The translations under genes and the position numbers were made by a program. DNA of 64,000 nt, from contig NZ_JAVDYC010000001.1 of the NCBI RefSeq assembly GCF_031458255.1, positions 4,907,001 through 4,971,000 of the forward strand. The letters run 5' to 3'. Position 1 is the stretch's first letter; every line of letters begins with the position of its first letter. Of this stretch, positions 25,730 to 34,558 are shown piece by piece. This DNA comes from Catenuloplanes niger (GTDB taxonomy: Bacteria > Actinomycetota > Actinomycetes > Mycobacteriales > Micromonosporaceae). The notes beneath the pieces were generated by a model, which ran no database searches, was not told where the DNA came from, and saw only the letters and a program-made list of their open reading frames with translations.

Positions 25730-26878
25730 ATGGCGCGAAGGACGATCGGCATCGTGCTCAACGGCGTGACCGGCCGGATGGGATATCGGCAGCATCTGGT
25801 CCGGTCACTGCTGGCGCTCCGCGAGCAGGGCGGCCTGCCGCTGAGCAACGGTGACCGCCTCTACCCGGAGCTGGTCCTGGTCGGCCGCAACGAGGCGAAA
25901 CTGCGCGAGATCGCCGAGCGGCACGGGCTCACCGACTGGACCACCGACCTGGCCGCCGCGCTGGCCCGACCGGACGTGGAGATCTACTTCGACGCCCAGG
26001 TCACCGCGCAGCGGGAGAAGGCGCTGCGGCTGGCGATCGACGCCGGCAAGCACATCTACACCGAGAAACCGACCGCGGAGGACCTGGCCGGCGCGGTCGA
26101 CCTGGCCCGGCTCGCGGACGCGGCCGGGATCAAGCACGGCGTGGTCCAGGACAAGTTGTTCCTGCCCGGCCTGCGCAAGCTGAAGCGGCTGGTCGACGGC
26201 GGCTTCTTCGGCCGGATCCTGTCCATCCGCGGCGAGTTCGGCTACTGGGTCTTCGAGGGTGACTGGCAGGCCGCGCAGCGTCCCTCGTGGAACTACCGGT
26301 CGCAGGACGGCGGTGGCATCGTGGTCGACATGTTCCCGCACTGGCACTACGTGCTGGAGCAGATCTTCGGCGAGGTCAAGTCCGTCACCGCGCAGATCTC
26401 CACGCACGTGCCGACCCGCTGGGACGAGTCCGGCACCGCCTACGACGCCACCGCGGACGACGCCGCCTACGGCATCTTCGAGCTGGCCGGCGGCGTGATC
26501 GCCCAGATCAACTCGTCCTGGGCGGTGCGTGTCTACCGCGACGAGCTGGTCGAGTTCCAGGTGGACGGCACCGAGGGCAGCGCGGTCGCCGGCCTGCGCA
26601 ACTGCCGGATCCAGCACCGGGCCACCACGCCCAAGCCGGTGTGGAACCCGGACCTGCCGGTCACCGAGGACTTCCGCTCGCAGTGGCAGGTGGTGCCGGA
26701 CAACGACGAGTTCGACAACGGCTTCAAGGCGCAGTGGGAGCTGTTCCTGCGGCACGTGGCCGAGGACGAGCCGTACACCTGGGACCTGTGGGCCGGCGCG
26801 CGCGGCGTGCAACTGGCCGAGCTGGGCCTGCAGTCGGCGCGTGAGGGCCGGCGGGTCGAGATCCCGGAGCTGTCATGA
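25730..26878 (+). CDS. Gfo/Idh/MocA family oxidoreductase
   Basis: A 382-residue NAD(P)-dependent sugar dehydrogenase. The N-terminal Rossmann part begins TIGIVLNGVTGRMGYRQH, with GKHIYTEKPTAEDLAGAVDL carrying the conserved Glu-Lys-Pro motif that holds the catalytic Lys. The C-terminal part contains GGGIVVDMFPHWHYVLEQIFG, the Asp/His substrate segment. ATG 25730 follows CTGGAGGGACC. It overlaps the next gene by ATGA and is probably controlled by the divergent LacI protein. The substrate is unknown (an oxidised sugar or inositol derivative is likely). Confidence 0.9.
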   Translation: MARRTIGIVLNGVTGRMGYRQHLVRSLLALREQGGLPLSNGDRLYPELVLVGRNEAKLREIAERHGLTDWTTDLAAALARPDVEIYFDAQVTAQREKALRLAIDAGKHIYTEKPTAEDLAGAVDLARLADAAGIKHGVVQDKLFLPGLRKLKRLVDGGFFGRILSIRGEFGYWVFEGDWQAAQRPSWNYRSQDGGGIVVDMFPHWHYVLEQIFGEVKSVTAQISTHVPTRWDESGTAYDATADDAAYGIFELAGGVIAQINSSWAVRVYRDELVEFQVDGTEGSAVAGLRNCRIQHRATTPKPVWNPDLPVTEDFRSQWQVVPDNDEFDNGFKAQWELFLRHVAEDEPYTWDLWAGARGVQLAELGLQSAREGRRVEIPELS

Positions 26879-27684
26879 GCGTGGCCCGGTTCTCGCTGAA
26901 CGCCGCGACCACGAAGCACTGGCCGGTCGACGAGCTGCTCCGGGGCGCCGCCGGGGCGGGCATCGGCGGCGTGGGCCTGTGGCGCGAGGAGACCCAGGCC
27001 TACGGCGTGGAGAAGGCCGCCGCGCTCGCCCGCGACCTGGGCCTGCCGATCACCACGCTCTGCCGTGGCGGCTTCTTCCAGGAGCCGGGCTGGTTCGACG
27101 AGAACCGGCGCGCGATCGACGAGGCGCACACGCTCGGCACGCCGATCCTGGTGCTGGTCTCCGGCGGCCTGCCGGACGGCTCCCGCGACGTGGACGCGGC
27201 CCGGCGGCACGTGGGTGACGCGATCGGCGAGCTGGTCCCGCACGCGCTGGCCGCGGGCGTGCAGCTGGCGATCGAACCGCTGCACCCGATGTACGCCTCC
27301 GACCGGTGCGTCGTGTCCACGCTCGGCCAGGCGCTGGACCTGGCCCGGCCGTACCCGGCCGAGGCGGTCGGCGTGTGCATCGACACGTACCACGTCTGGT
27401 GGGATCCGGAGGTCTGGGAGCAGATCGCGCGGGCCGGCGCGGAGGGCCGGATCGCCACGTTCCAGGCCGCGGACTGGGTCACACCGCTGCCCGAGGGCGT
27501 GCTGCTCGGCCGGGGCCTGCCCGGTCAGGGCGTGGTCGAGCTGCGCCGCTTCCGGGAGGCGGTGGACGCGGCCGGCTACACCGGGCCGGTGGAGGTCGAG
27601 GTCTTCCACGCGGACGTCTGGGCCCGGCCCGGCGCCGAGGTACTGGCCGAGACCCTGGACCGCTACCTCGCCCACGTCGACTGA
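26875..27684 (+). CDS. Sugar phosphate isomerase/epimerase (TIM barrel)
   Basis: A 269-residue xylose-isomerase-like TIM-barrel protein. Metal-binding residues are visible in LAIEPLHP (Glu), CIDTYHVWWDP (Asp, His) and VEVEVFH (Glu). It starts inside the stop of the Gfo/Idh gene (ATGA), so translation is coupled. The pair is typical of catabolic loci where a sugar is oxidised and then isomerised or epimerised. It ends against a bidirectional terminator. Confidence 0.88.
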   Translation: MSVARFSLNAATTKHWPVDELLRGAAGAGIGGVGLWREETQAYGVEKAAALARDLGLPITTLCRGGFFQEPGWFDENRRAIDEAHTLGTPILVLVSGGLPDGSRDVDAARRHVGDAIGELVPHALAAGVQLAIEPLHPMYASDRCVVSTLGQALDLARPYPAEAVGVCIDTYHVWWDPEVWEQIARAGAEGRIATFQAADWVTPLPEGVLLGRGLPGQGVVELRRFREAVDAAGYTGPVEVEVFHADVWARPGAEVLAETLDRYLAHVD

Positions 27685-27696
27685 CCGCACGACGAC

Positions 27697-27741
27697 ATCG
27701 AGGGTACGGCCGGGGAGAACCTCCCCCGCCGTACCCTCGAT
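27697..27741. terminator. Bidirectional terminator between isomerase and trxA
   Basis: About 21-bp arms (27697-27717 / 27721-27741) with a single mismatch and an AAC loop, between two convergent stops. Confidence 0.78.
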
Positions 27742-27756
27742 CGGTCCGGGTGGTCG

Positions 27757-28119
27757 TTACTTGCTCTGCGCGGCGAGCTGGGACTTGACCTCGTCCATGT
27801 CCAGCGCGCGCACCTGCTCGATCACCGAGTCCAGCGACGAGGAGGGCAGCGCACCGGCCTGCGAGAACACGATCACGCCGTCGCGGATCGCCATGATGGT
27901 CGGGATCGAGCGGATACCGAACTTCGCGGCGATCTGCTGCTCGGCCTCGGTGTCCACCTTGCCGAACGTGATGTCCTGGTTCTTCTCGGAGGCCGCCTCG
28001 TAGGTGGGGGCGAACCTCACGCACGGGCCGCACCAGCTGGCCCAGAAGTCGACGAGCACGATGCCGTCCTTGCTCGTCACGTCGTCGAAGTTCGCGTCGG
28101 TCAGCGCAACGGTCGCCAT
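27757..28119 (-). CDS. trxA: Thioredoxin
   Basis: A 120-residue thioredoxin with the redox motif WASWCGPC at about 27-34, the cis-Pro in IRSIPTIM and the usual LVDFWA strand. It is a cytosolic disulfide reductase fed by thioredoxin reductase, which is not in this window. The ATG start fits family length. It stands alone between a terminator and a long intergenic region. Confidence 0.94.
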   Translation of the reverse strand: MATVALTDANFDDVTSKDGIVLVDFWASWCGPCVRFAPTYEAASEKNQDITFGKVDTEAEQQIAAKFGIRSIPTIMAIRDGVIVFSQAGALPSSSLDSVIEQVRALDMDEVKSQLAAQSK

Positions 28120-28791
28120 GTGATGTCTCCGATCTGGCCGTGTCCGGCCTTGCCGTCTCCGGTCATCGAAACGAATCCCTGGGGCGGTGCATTCCCCGGC
28201 GGGCCGCCCGCGGGGAGTGGCGCCCGCCTCACCTGGGTGGATACCCCGCGGAGTCGGTGGCTAGCCGGGCGTGGCGGTGCAGATTTTCTGCATGCAATTC
28301 CCACCCGACTTCGCTCCGCAACGGTGCCAGTTGAGAACGAAGATCTTTCACGCGTTACGTACCGTAGTGGGAGCGTTTCCGAGCAACCGCTCTCGGACAG
28401 CCTGTCCGACCTGCGAATGCCGATTGAGGTAGGGATATCCCTTGCGGTGACACTGTGTCACGCCTCACGTAAAAATACGATAGGTAACGTCACGAATAGA
28501 TAACTGTCGCCTAAACAACTAGCCGGAACCCTTCCCTTGAATACGGACGGTGAGGCAAAATCTTCTCCAACAGAGCGTGGGCGGCGGGTGCCGGGGAGGG
28601 CCCCGCCGCTCATTGCGTCCGGGGAAAGTTTGAGCGTGTGGACACCGCTCCATCCTCTGAACGCCGCCGTCGTAACCGACGTCACGCGGGGTCCGGCGAC
28701 CCGGGCCGTACCGGCGGGCGATTTCTGATCTCGGGGTTTGCGCGGGCGGGCGACCGTGCGGTCATATGCTGACGCGCAGGAGGTCGTCGCC
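28120..28791. other. Long intergenic region with a palindrome
   Basis: About 670 bp without a convincing gene; the open frames here lack recognisable protein features. The stretch 28440-28560 is AT-rich for this genome and contains GTGACACTGTGTCAC at 28447-28461, a perfect 7-bp inverted repeat around one base, which looks like a regulator site. The left end carries the trxA promoter. Confidence 0.5.
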
Positions 28792-29304
28792 ATGCCGAGC
28801 CCGTCCGCTTCCGAACGCCGCCGGTTCGCCGCGTGGGCGCCCGCGTCGCCGATCCCGGCCGCGCAGTGGACCCTCCTGGTCCGCCTGCCCGGCCGCGTCG
28901 TGATCGCGGCCACCTCCGCGGAGCACGACTCGCCCGGCCGCACCGTCGCCGAGGGGCTCGCCGGACTGGCCGCGATCGCGGCCGGCCGCGCCTCCGACAG
29001 CGACCTGGTCCGCGCCGTGGTGGCCGCGGTCTACGCGGAGACCGACGAGGACGGGCCGGACGCGGAGGAGTTCACCGACCCGGTCGCCGGGCTCGCCGCG
29101 GTGCTGGCCGCGAGCCGGGAGGCGGCCCGCGTGCTGGCCGAGCACGCCGACCCGGCCGACTCCGCCGCCTACCGGCAGTGGATCCAGGCGATCGCCGCGA
29201 AGGTCTGCGCCGCCGCGCGGTCCGGGCACGTCGCCGGGCCACGCGTCTCCGCGGACGAGCGACGGTTCCTGACCGACCTGGGGGCCGCGCTCGGGCTGGT
29301 CTAG
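28792..29304 (+). CDS. Hypothetical protein
   Basis: A 170-residue, Ala-rich, largely helical soluble protein starting at ATG 28792 with GCAGGAGG upstream. Features are AAQWTLLVRLPGRVVIAATSAE near the start and an acidic middle (ETDEDGPDAEEF). No family recognised. It is followed 12 bp later by an RNA methyltransferase gene, suggesting one transcript. Confidence 0.75.
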   Translation: MPSPSASERRRFAAWAPASPIPAAQWTLLVRLPGRVVIAATSAEHDSPGRTVAEGLAGLAAIAAGRASDSDLVRAVVAAVYAETDEDGPDAEEFTDPVAGLAAVLAASREAARVLAEHADPADSAAYRQWIQAIAAKVCAAARSGHVAGPRVSADERRFLTDLGAALGLV

Positions 29305-29316
29305 TGTCTGGACCCC

Positions 29317-30000
29317 GTGGAAGCTTCTGAGGAGCCGGAACCGCGGCTGGAGGTGGGCGTCGGCCCGTGGCCGGGCCCCTGGCCGGACGACTCGCGCTAC
29401 GACCCCGAGCTGCTGGCCGAGGGCGACCGGCGCAACGTCGTGGACCGCTACCGGTACTGGCGGCGCGAGGCGGTGGTGGCCGACCTGGACCGGCGCCGGC
29501 ACGACTTCCACGTCGCGATCGAGAACTGGCAGCACGACCTGAACATCGGCACCGTGGTGCGCAACGCCAACGCGTTCCTGGCCGCCGAGGTCCACATCGT
29601 CGGCCGGCGGCGCTGGAACCGGCGCGGCGCCATGGTCACCGACCGCTACCAGCACGTGCGGCACCACCCCACGATCGAGGAGTTCGTGGCGTGGGCCCGA
29701 TCGGGTGATCTTCCGGTGATCGGCATCGACAACCTGCCCGGCGCCCGGCCGATGGAGTCCGAGGTGCTGCCGCGCCGGTGCGTGCTGCTGTTCGGTCAGG
29801 AGGGTCCCGGGCTGTCCGATGTCGCCCGTGACGCGTGTGACCAGGTGTTCTCCATCGCCCAGTACGGCTCGACGCGTTCGATCAACGCGGGCGTGGCCAG
29901 CGGTATCGCGATGCACGCCTGGATCCGTGCCCATGCCGTCCCGGTCGGGGACGAAAAACCCGATTCGCTTGACGGCGGGGGCGGCGGGCACGCACCGTAG
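29317..30000 (+). CDS. TrmH/SpoU family RNA 2'-O-methyltransferase
   Basis: A 227-residue SPOUT methyltransferase. Motif 1 region NIGTVVRNANAF (Asn and Arg), motif 2 LLFGQEGPGLS and motif 3 IAQYGSTRSINAGVASGIAMH are all present and form the trefoil-knot SAM site. Targets are a tRNA or rRNA ribose; the specific nucleotide cannot be deduced. The start is a GTG giving MEASEEPEPRLEV. Confidence 0.93.
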   Translation: MEASEEPEPRLEVGVGPWPGPWPDDSRYDPELLAEGDRRNVVDRYRYWRREAVVADLDRRRHDFHVAIENWQHDLNIGTVVRNANAFLAAEVHIVGRRRWNRRGAMVTDRYQHVRHHPTIEEFVAWARSGDLPVIGIDNLPGARPMESEVLPRRCVLLFGQEGPGLSDVARDACDQVFSIAQYGSTRSINAGVASGIAMHAWIRAHAVPVGDEKPDSLDGGGGGHAP

Positions 30001-30004
30001 TCCT

Positions 30005-30670
30005 GTGGGCGTGACGGTGAGTTGTCCCCGATGCGGGGGCCCGGTCCGGCCGCCGGACCTGATGCACCCGGACTGGCGGTGTGACGGCTGCGGCCCGGTT
30101 GCCCCGCTGCACGTGGCCGAGCACATCGGTCCGGAGATAGTGGAGAGCGTGACCGCGCATACCGCGAACGGTCACTCACGCATTCCGCTGTGGTGTCCGT
30201 GGCCGCTGCTGCCCGGGTGGACCGTGACCGGCGTCGGCTGGGCCGGCGACGAGCGGACCGGGGTGCGGGCGACCGCGCTGGCGTACAGCGGGCCGGCCCC
30301 GCTCGCCGACGGCCCGGCCGACATCGTGCTGGTCGCGGAGGAGCCCGGCGTGGGCCTCGGCACCCGGCTGGCCGGGCTGCCCGGCCTGGACTGCGGGGAG
30401 CTGCTCGGTTCCGCCATCGCGGGCGCGAGCGGCGCGCACGCCAAGATCAAGGTGGGCGGACACCCGACTCCACTGTGGTCCGTCAAGTCACCGGCGGACC
30501 GCAGCGCGTATGCCGGAGAAGCACGTGGGATGTGGCTGTATGCGGTAGCCTGGCCCGCGAGCGCGGGGTACCTCTTTGCCGAACATGTCGTTCTTCACGA
30601 TCTGTCGGAGTGGGTGCCACCCGAGCTTGTGTACGGTGCCCCGTCTCCGTACCTTCATGGACGGGCGTGA
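30005..30670 (+). CDS. DUF6758 family protein with zinc ribbon
   Basis: A 221-residue protein starting with a zinc ribbon (VSCPRCGG ... WRCDGCG, two CxxC knuckles) and continuing as a conserved globular domain (PLWCPWPLLPGWTVTGVGWAGDE). This matches the actinobacterial DUF6758 family. Three in-frame GTG codons (30005, 30011, 30017) are possible starts; the first is listed. It sits 4 bp after the methyltransferase stop. Function unknown. Confidence 0.83.
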   Translation: MGVTVSCPRCGGPVRPPDLMHPDWRCDGCGPVAPLHVAEHIGPEIVESVTAHTANGHSRIPLWCPWPLLPGWTVTGVGWAGDERTGVRATALAYSGPAPLADGPADIVLVAEEPGVGLGTRLAGLPGLDCGELLGSAIAGASGAHAKIKVGGHPTPLWSVKSPADRSAYAGEARGMWLYAVAWPASAGYLFAEHVVLHDLSEWVPPELVYGAPSPYLHGRA

Positions 30671-30787
30671 ACGCCCTGAGTGAATGGTCCGGCGTTGGGT
30701 CATTCGTTCACAGTCGGAAGTGCAACTGATACTCTGAGTACGCGGCGCTAAACGGACTCTGACAGCCGCGAAGGGGGATGGCCCGCA

Positions 30788-30949
30788 ATGTCGGTCAAGA
30801 AGATCCTCACCTGGCTCGGAATCGCCTTTTTGATCTTCTTCGTTGCGTTCCGGCCGAACTCGGCAGCCGACGTGTTCCAGTCTCTGGGCAGCACGATCGG
30901 CGACATCGCACAGGGCTTCAGCGAGTTCTTCACCAGCCTGGTCGCCTGA
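30788..30949 (+). CDS. Small single-pass membrane protein (53 aa)
   Basis: ATG 30788 to TGA 30947-30949 encodes MSVKKILTWLGIAFLIFFVA plus 33 further residues: a basic N-terminus, one membrane helix (about 6-22) and an amphipathic Phe-rich tail (DVFQSLGSTIGDIAQGFSEF). GGGGGATG lies upstream. The PH-domain gene starts 7 bp later, so the two are co-transcribed. Similar microproteins precede PH-domain genes in actinobacteria as far as I recall. Function unknown. Confidence 0.8.
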   Translation: MSVKKILTWLGIAFLIFFVAFRPNSAADVFQSLGSTIGDIAQGFSEFFTSLVA

Positions 30950-30956
30950 GCCGGTC

Positions 30957-31637
30957 ATGACGACGGCATCGAGGCCTCCCGGCCCCGACGACGGGTTCGT
31001 TCCGCCGCAGTTCGAGGCGGAAGAGTTCGAAGGACTGCGCGTCGACTCCTCCGGCATGCCGCTGGGGCCGCGTCGCGTCCTTCCGCTGGAGGACGAGCCC
31101 ACCACGCTGGTCGCGCGTTACCTCTTCCCCACCGAGCGATACCGGGGCGAGTGGAAACGGCACTGGGTTCACCTGTGGACACCGCTGCTGATCGGTGCCG
31201 CGGCCACGTTCCTGCTCGGCTACCTGTCCGGCTTCCTGGCCAGACAGGAGTCGGCGAGCGGGTTCACCACGGTCGCGGTGATCGTCTGGCTCGGCGTGAT
31301 GGGCTGGGTGGCGTGGAACGTCGCGGACTGGTACTTCGACCGCTTCATCCTGACCAACAAGCGGGTGATGGTCGTCAACGGCATCATCACCCGCAAGGTG
31401 GCGATGATGCCGCTGGCCCGGGTCACGGACATGAAGTACGAGCAGTCCCCGGTCGGCCGCATGCTGAACTACGGCACGTTCGTGCTGGAGTCGGCCGGTC
31501 AGGACCAGGCGCTGCGCGAGGTCAAGCACCTGCCCAACCCGAACGAGCTCTACCTGCGCGTGGTCGAGGAGATGTACGAGCCGCAGGCCGTCGAGGCCCG
31601 GCTCGGCAAGAACGCGGACCCCGGCGACGACGCCTGA
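30957..31637 (+). CDS. PH domain-containing membrane protein
   Basis: A 226-residue protein: acidic cytoplasmic head (1-60), two membrane helices (about 75-96 and 103-123) and a bacterial PH (DUF304-type) domain (about 125-205) with DRFILTNKRVMVVNGIITRKVAMMPLARVTD. Such proteins are thought to work at the membrane, but no reaction is known. ATG 30957 directly follows the microprotein gene. Confidence 0.9.
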   Translation: MTTASRPPGPDDGFVPPQFEAEEFEGLRVDSSGMPLGPRRVLPLEDEPTTLVARYLFPTERYRGEWKRHWVHLWTPLLIGAAATFLLGYLSGFLARQESASGFTTVAVIVWLGVMGWVAWNVADWYFDRFILTNKRVMVVNGIITRKVAMMPLARVTDMKYEQSPVGRMLNYGTFVLESAGQDQALREVKHLPNPNELYLRVVEEMYEPQAVEARLGKNADPGDDA

Positions 31638-31730
31638 CCCGTCCGCGAATCAGCCGTTCGCCCATAGATATCGCTCCCCGTGTCGTGTGAGTCTGTCTGG
31701 GACTGCTTGACGCGCGCGGGGAGGGTGACG

Positions 31731-32429
31731 ATGGAGGGTGACTCGGAGGCGGCGCCGGTCAGCGCCGATCGAGACCTGCACGTCGTCGCCAACCGGGTGG
31801 ACGACGAGTTCCGCGACTTCGTCTCGGCCCGGTCCGGCGCGCTGCTGCGCACCGCGTACCTGCTGGCCGGGGACTGGGCCACGGCGGAGGATCTGCTGCA
31901 GACCGCGCTCACCAAGACGTACCTGGCGTGGCGGCGGCTCGGGCGGATCGAGGCGGTCGAGCCGTACGCGCGCCGCGTCCTGGTCAACACCGCGACCAGC
32001 TGGTGGCGTCGCCGCTGGCACGGCGAGCGCCCGACCGAGGTGCTGCCGGAGCGCGCGGCGCCGGACGAGATCGAGGCGCAGCTGGAGCGGGACGCGCTCT
32101 GGCGGCACGTGCGGGCGCTGCCCACCCGGCAGCGGGCCGTGCTGGTGCTGCGCTTCTACGAGGACCTGTCCGAGGCGCAGACCGCGACGCTGCTGAACAT
32201 CTCGCCCGGCACGGTGAAGAGCCAGACGTTCCGGGCGCTGAACGCGCTGCGCCAGCGCCTGGCGGCCGAGGGCATCGACCCGGACTCCGGCGTGCCGGTG
32301 CCGGACCCGTCCGCCACCGGGTCGCACCGCGAGCCGGTGCTCCCGACGCGGCCGCTGCCCACCCGCCCGCACCCGGCCCCCGCGCCGGCGCCCGCGCCCC
32401 GGCCGCAGTTCGCACGGGAGGGGCGGTGA
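31731..32429 (+). CDS. SigE family ECF RNA polymerase sigma factor
   Basis: A 232-residue ECF sigma factor. Region 2 is DFVSARSGALLRTAYLLAGDWATAEDLLQTALTKTYLAW (about 27-65) and region 4 is LPTRQRAVLVLRFYEDLSEAQTATLLNISPGTVKSQTFRAL. A Pro-rich tail of about 45 residues follows and is unusual. ATG 31731 has GGGGAGGG upstream. The downstream membrane gene overlaps the stop (GTGA) and is the likely regulator of its activity. Confidence 0.92.
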   Translation: MEGDSEAAPVSADRDLHVVANRVDDEFRDFVSARSGALLRTAYLLAGDWATAEDLLQTALTKTYLAWRRLGRIEAVEPYARRVLVNTATSWWRRRWHGERPTEVLPERAAPDEIEAQLERDALWRHVRALPTRQRAVLVLRFYEDLSEAQTATLLNISPGTVKSQTFRALNALRQRLAAEGIDPDSGVPVPDPSATGSHREPVLPTRPLPTRPHPAPAPAPAPRPQFAREGR

Positions 32430-33655
32430 GTCCGGTGCTCGAGGACCGGCTTCGCGACCTCTTCGCGGCCACCACGCAGAACGCGCCGTCCGCGGACGAT
32501 CCCGCGACCCGTGCCATCGCCCGCGCGCGGGTGCTCCGCCGCCGCCGGCTGACGGTCGCCTCCACGGCCGCGGCGCTGCTGGTCGGCACGTCCGTCTACG
32601 GGCTCGGCGTGCTCCGCGGCGGCGACGGGGGCACACCCACCGGCATGCTTCCCAACGGCGCGGCGGTGGAGGCGCCCAGCGCGGTGCCGTCACCACCCGC
32701 GGTGGCCGAGGCCGAGCGCGGTGCGAACGGGTCCGCCACCGCCGACCGCCGCGACGTCGGCAGCCGGCTCACCGGCATCGACCTGGACATCCGCGTCGGT
32801 GACCGGCTGTGGACCACCGGCGGGTCGGTCGTGACACTGCCCGGTGTGGGGAGCGTCACCCGCGCCTACCGGGTGCCGATCGGCTGGGTGTACGGCGGCG
32901 AGCTCGGCGTCCGGCTGCTGCTGCTGGAGGACGGCACCACGAAGGCGCTCAGCGGCAACGGCGACGACTGGGCGCTCGACCCGGCCGGCGAGCGGATCGC
33001 GTTCGTCGCCGACGGCCGGCTGCACGTCGGCGCCCTGACCACGCGCGGGCTGGCGGTGACGGCCGGCGCGCCGATCGCGGCCGGATCGCGCCCGGTCGGG
33101 TTCGTCGGCGACGGCGTGCTGATCCGGGCGGACGACGGGGGACACGCGCTGTTCGACCCGGCCGCGCCGGCCGTGCCGGCCTTCGAGCCGCGGGTGCTGA
33201 CCGTGCTCGGGCCGCGCGCGGACGGTGCCACCACCGCGCTGGTCCGCGAGGCCGACGGCGACCGGGTGTGCCTGGCCCGGCTGGCCACGAGCGACGCCAC
33301 GCTGACCATCGGGACGACCGGGGGCTGCGCGCTCGGCCTGACCACGGACGGGGACCCGGGGGTGCGCCTGTCCACCGACGGCAGCCACGTCTACCAGGCC
33401 GGCGACGACGGCTTCCGGATGGCCGGCGTGGACCGGCTGCTCGGCGGCGAGCAGGGCACGGCGGTCTGCGCGGCACCGACCGGCACGGCCGCGGTGTGGA
33501 TCTCCGCGGACACGCTGCTGGCCGGCGCGGACCGGACGGCGGTCACCTGCCGGGCGGACGGCACGCGCGGCACCGTGGCGCTGCCCGCGGACGTCGGCAC
33601 CGGCTGGCAGTACGTGCCGAGGCTGGGCGCGGTGCCGGGCTCCCGTACCCGATAG
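32426..33655 (+). CDS. Membrane protein, probable anti-sigma partner
   Basis: A 409-residue protein with a short cytoplasmic head (1-48, DRLRDLFAATTQ), one membrane helix (about 49-68) and a large extracytoplasmic domain of repeated beta strands (WALDPAGERIAFVADGRLHVG and similar), resembling a beta-propeller. Start codon GTG overlaps the sigma factor stop. This layout is common beside SigE-type factors, where the cytoplasmic head may bind sigma. No zinc-binding anti-sigma motif is visible, so the anti-sigma role is inference from position. Confidence 0.8.
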   Translation: MSPVLEDRLRDLFAATTQNAPSADDPATRAIARARVLRRRRLTVASTAAALLVGTSVYGLGVLRGGDGGTPTGMLPNGAAVEAPSAVPSPPAVAEAERGANGSATADRRDVGSRLTGIDLDIRVGDRLWTTGGSVVTLPGVGSVTRAYRVPIGWVYGGELGVRLLLLEDGTTKALSGNGDDWALDPAGERIAFVADGRLHVGALTTRGLAVTAGAPIAAGSRPVGFVGDGVLIRADDGGHALFDPAAPAVPAFEPRVLTVLGPRADGATTALVREADGDRVCLARLATSDATLTIGTTGGCALGLTTDGDPGVRLSTDGSHVYQAGDDGFRMAGVDRLLGGEQGTAVCAAPTGTAAVWISADTLLAGADRTAVTCRADGTRGTVALPADVGTGWQYVPRLGAVPGSRTR

Positions 33656-33677
33656 GGCACTGAGGCAGACTCGACGG

Positions 33678-34529
33678 GTGACTCCGCGCATCGATCTGCA
33701 CACGCACTCCACCGCCAGTGACGGCACGCTCCGCCCGGCCGAGCTGGTCCGGGCCGGCGCCGCGGCCGGACTGACCGTGATGGCGATCACCGACCACGAC
33801 ACCACGGCCGGCTGGGCCGAGGCGGCCGTGGCGCGCCCGGACGGGCTGACGCTGATCCGGGGCGCGGAGATCTCCTGCCGGTGGCACGGCGAGCCGGCGG
33901 GGATCGGGTTGCACCTGCTGGCGTACCTGATCGATCCCGCGGACGCGGCGCTGACCGGCGAGCTGACCCGGGTGCGGGCCGACCGGGAACGGCGCGGCGA
34001 GGCGATCGTCGAGCTGCTGCGCGCCGACGGCATCGGCGTGAGCTGGGCCGAGGTGATGGAGTACGCGGCCGGCGGCTCGGTCGGACGCCCGCACATCGCG
34101 GCCGCGCTGATCCGGGCCGGGCTGGTCACCACCACGTCCGAGGCGTTCGGCCCGCAGTGGCTCGGCCGCCGCTACCGGCTGCCGAAGGCGGACATCGACG
34201 TCTTCACCGCGGTGCGCCTGGTCCGCGCGGCCGGCGGCGTGCCGGTCCTCGCCCACCCGCGTGCCACCCGGCGCGGCCGGATCGTGCCGGACTCGATGAT
34301 CACCGAACTGGCCGCGGCCGGGCTGTTCGGCCTGGAGGCCGACCACGAGGACCACTCGGTGGACGAACGCGAACACGTGCGCCGGCTCGCGGATCGGCTC
34401 GGCCTGGTGGTGACCGGTTCCTCCGACTTCCACGGTACGCACAAGACGGTCCGGCTGGGCGCGTTCACCACCGCGCCGGAGGTGCTCGACAAGATCGTGA
34501 CGGCCGCGTCCGGAGTCCCGCCGCTCTGA
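33678..34529 (+). CDS. PHP domain phosphoesterase
   Basis: A 283-residue PHP-domain metalloenzyme, similar to nucleoside 3',5'-bisphosphatase/RNase AM proteins. Metal ligands are seen in IDLHTHSTASDG, AITDHDT, LIRGAEIS, PVLAHPRA and GSSDFHG. It hydrolyses phosphate esters, probably on short RNA or nucleotides. CAGACT ends 6 nt before the GTG start, so the message may be leaderless. Confidence 0.9.
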   Translation: MTPRIDLHTHSTASDGTLRPAELVRAGAAAGLTVMAITDHDTTAGWAEAAVARPDGLTLIRGAEISCRWHGEPAGIGLHLLAYLIDPADAALTGELTRVRADRERRGEAIVELLRADGIGVSWAEVMEYAAGGSVGRPHIAAALIRAGLVTTTSEAFGPQWLGRRYRLPKADIDVFTAVRLVRAAGGVPVLAHPRATRRGRIVPDSMITELAAAGLFGLEADHEDHSVDEREHVRRLADRLGLVVTGSSDFHGTHKTVRLGAFTTAPEVLDKIVTAASGVPPL

Positions 34530-34546
34530 GCCAAGTTGATCACGGG

Positions 34547-34552
34547 TAGCGT
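34547..34552 (+). promoter_or_regulatory. -10 hexamer of leaderless promoter (marC-like gene)
   Basis: TAGCGT with exactly 6 nt to GTG 34559 and no Shine-Dalgarno. Confidence 0.5.
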
Positions 34553-34558
34553 GACCGT

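Noticed and set aside
28458-28943. A 161-residue minus-strand frame in the trxA upstream gap
   Set aside because: Its first third overlaps the hypothetical gene at 28792 in antisense, with no ribosome site or recognisable motif.
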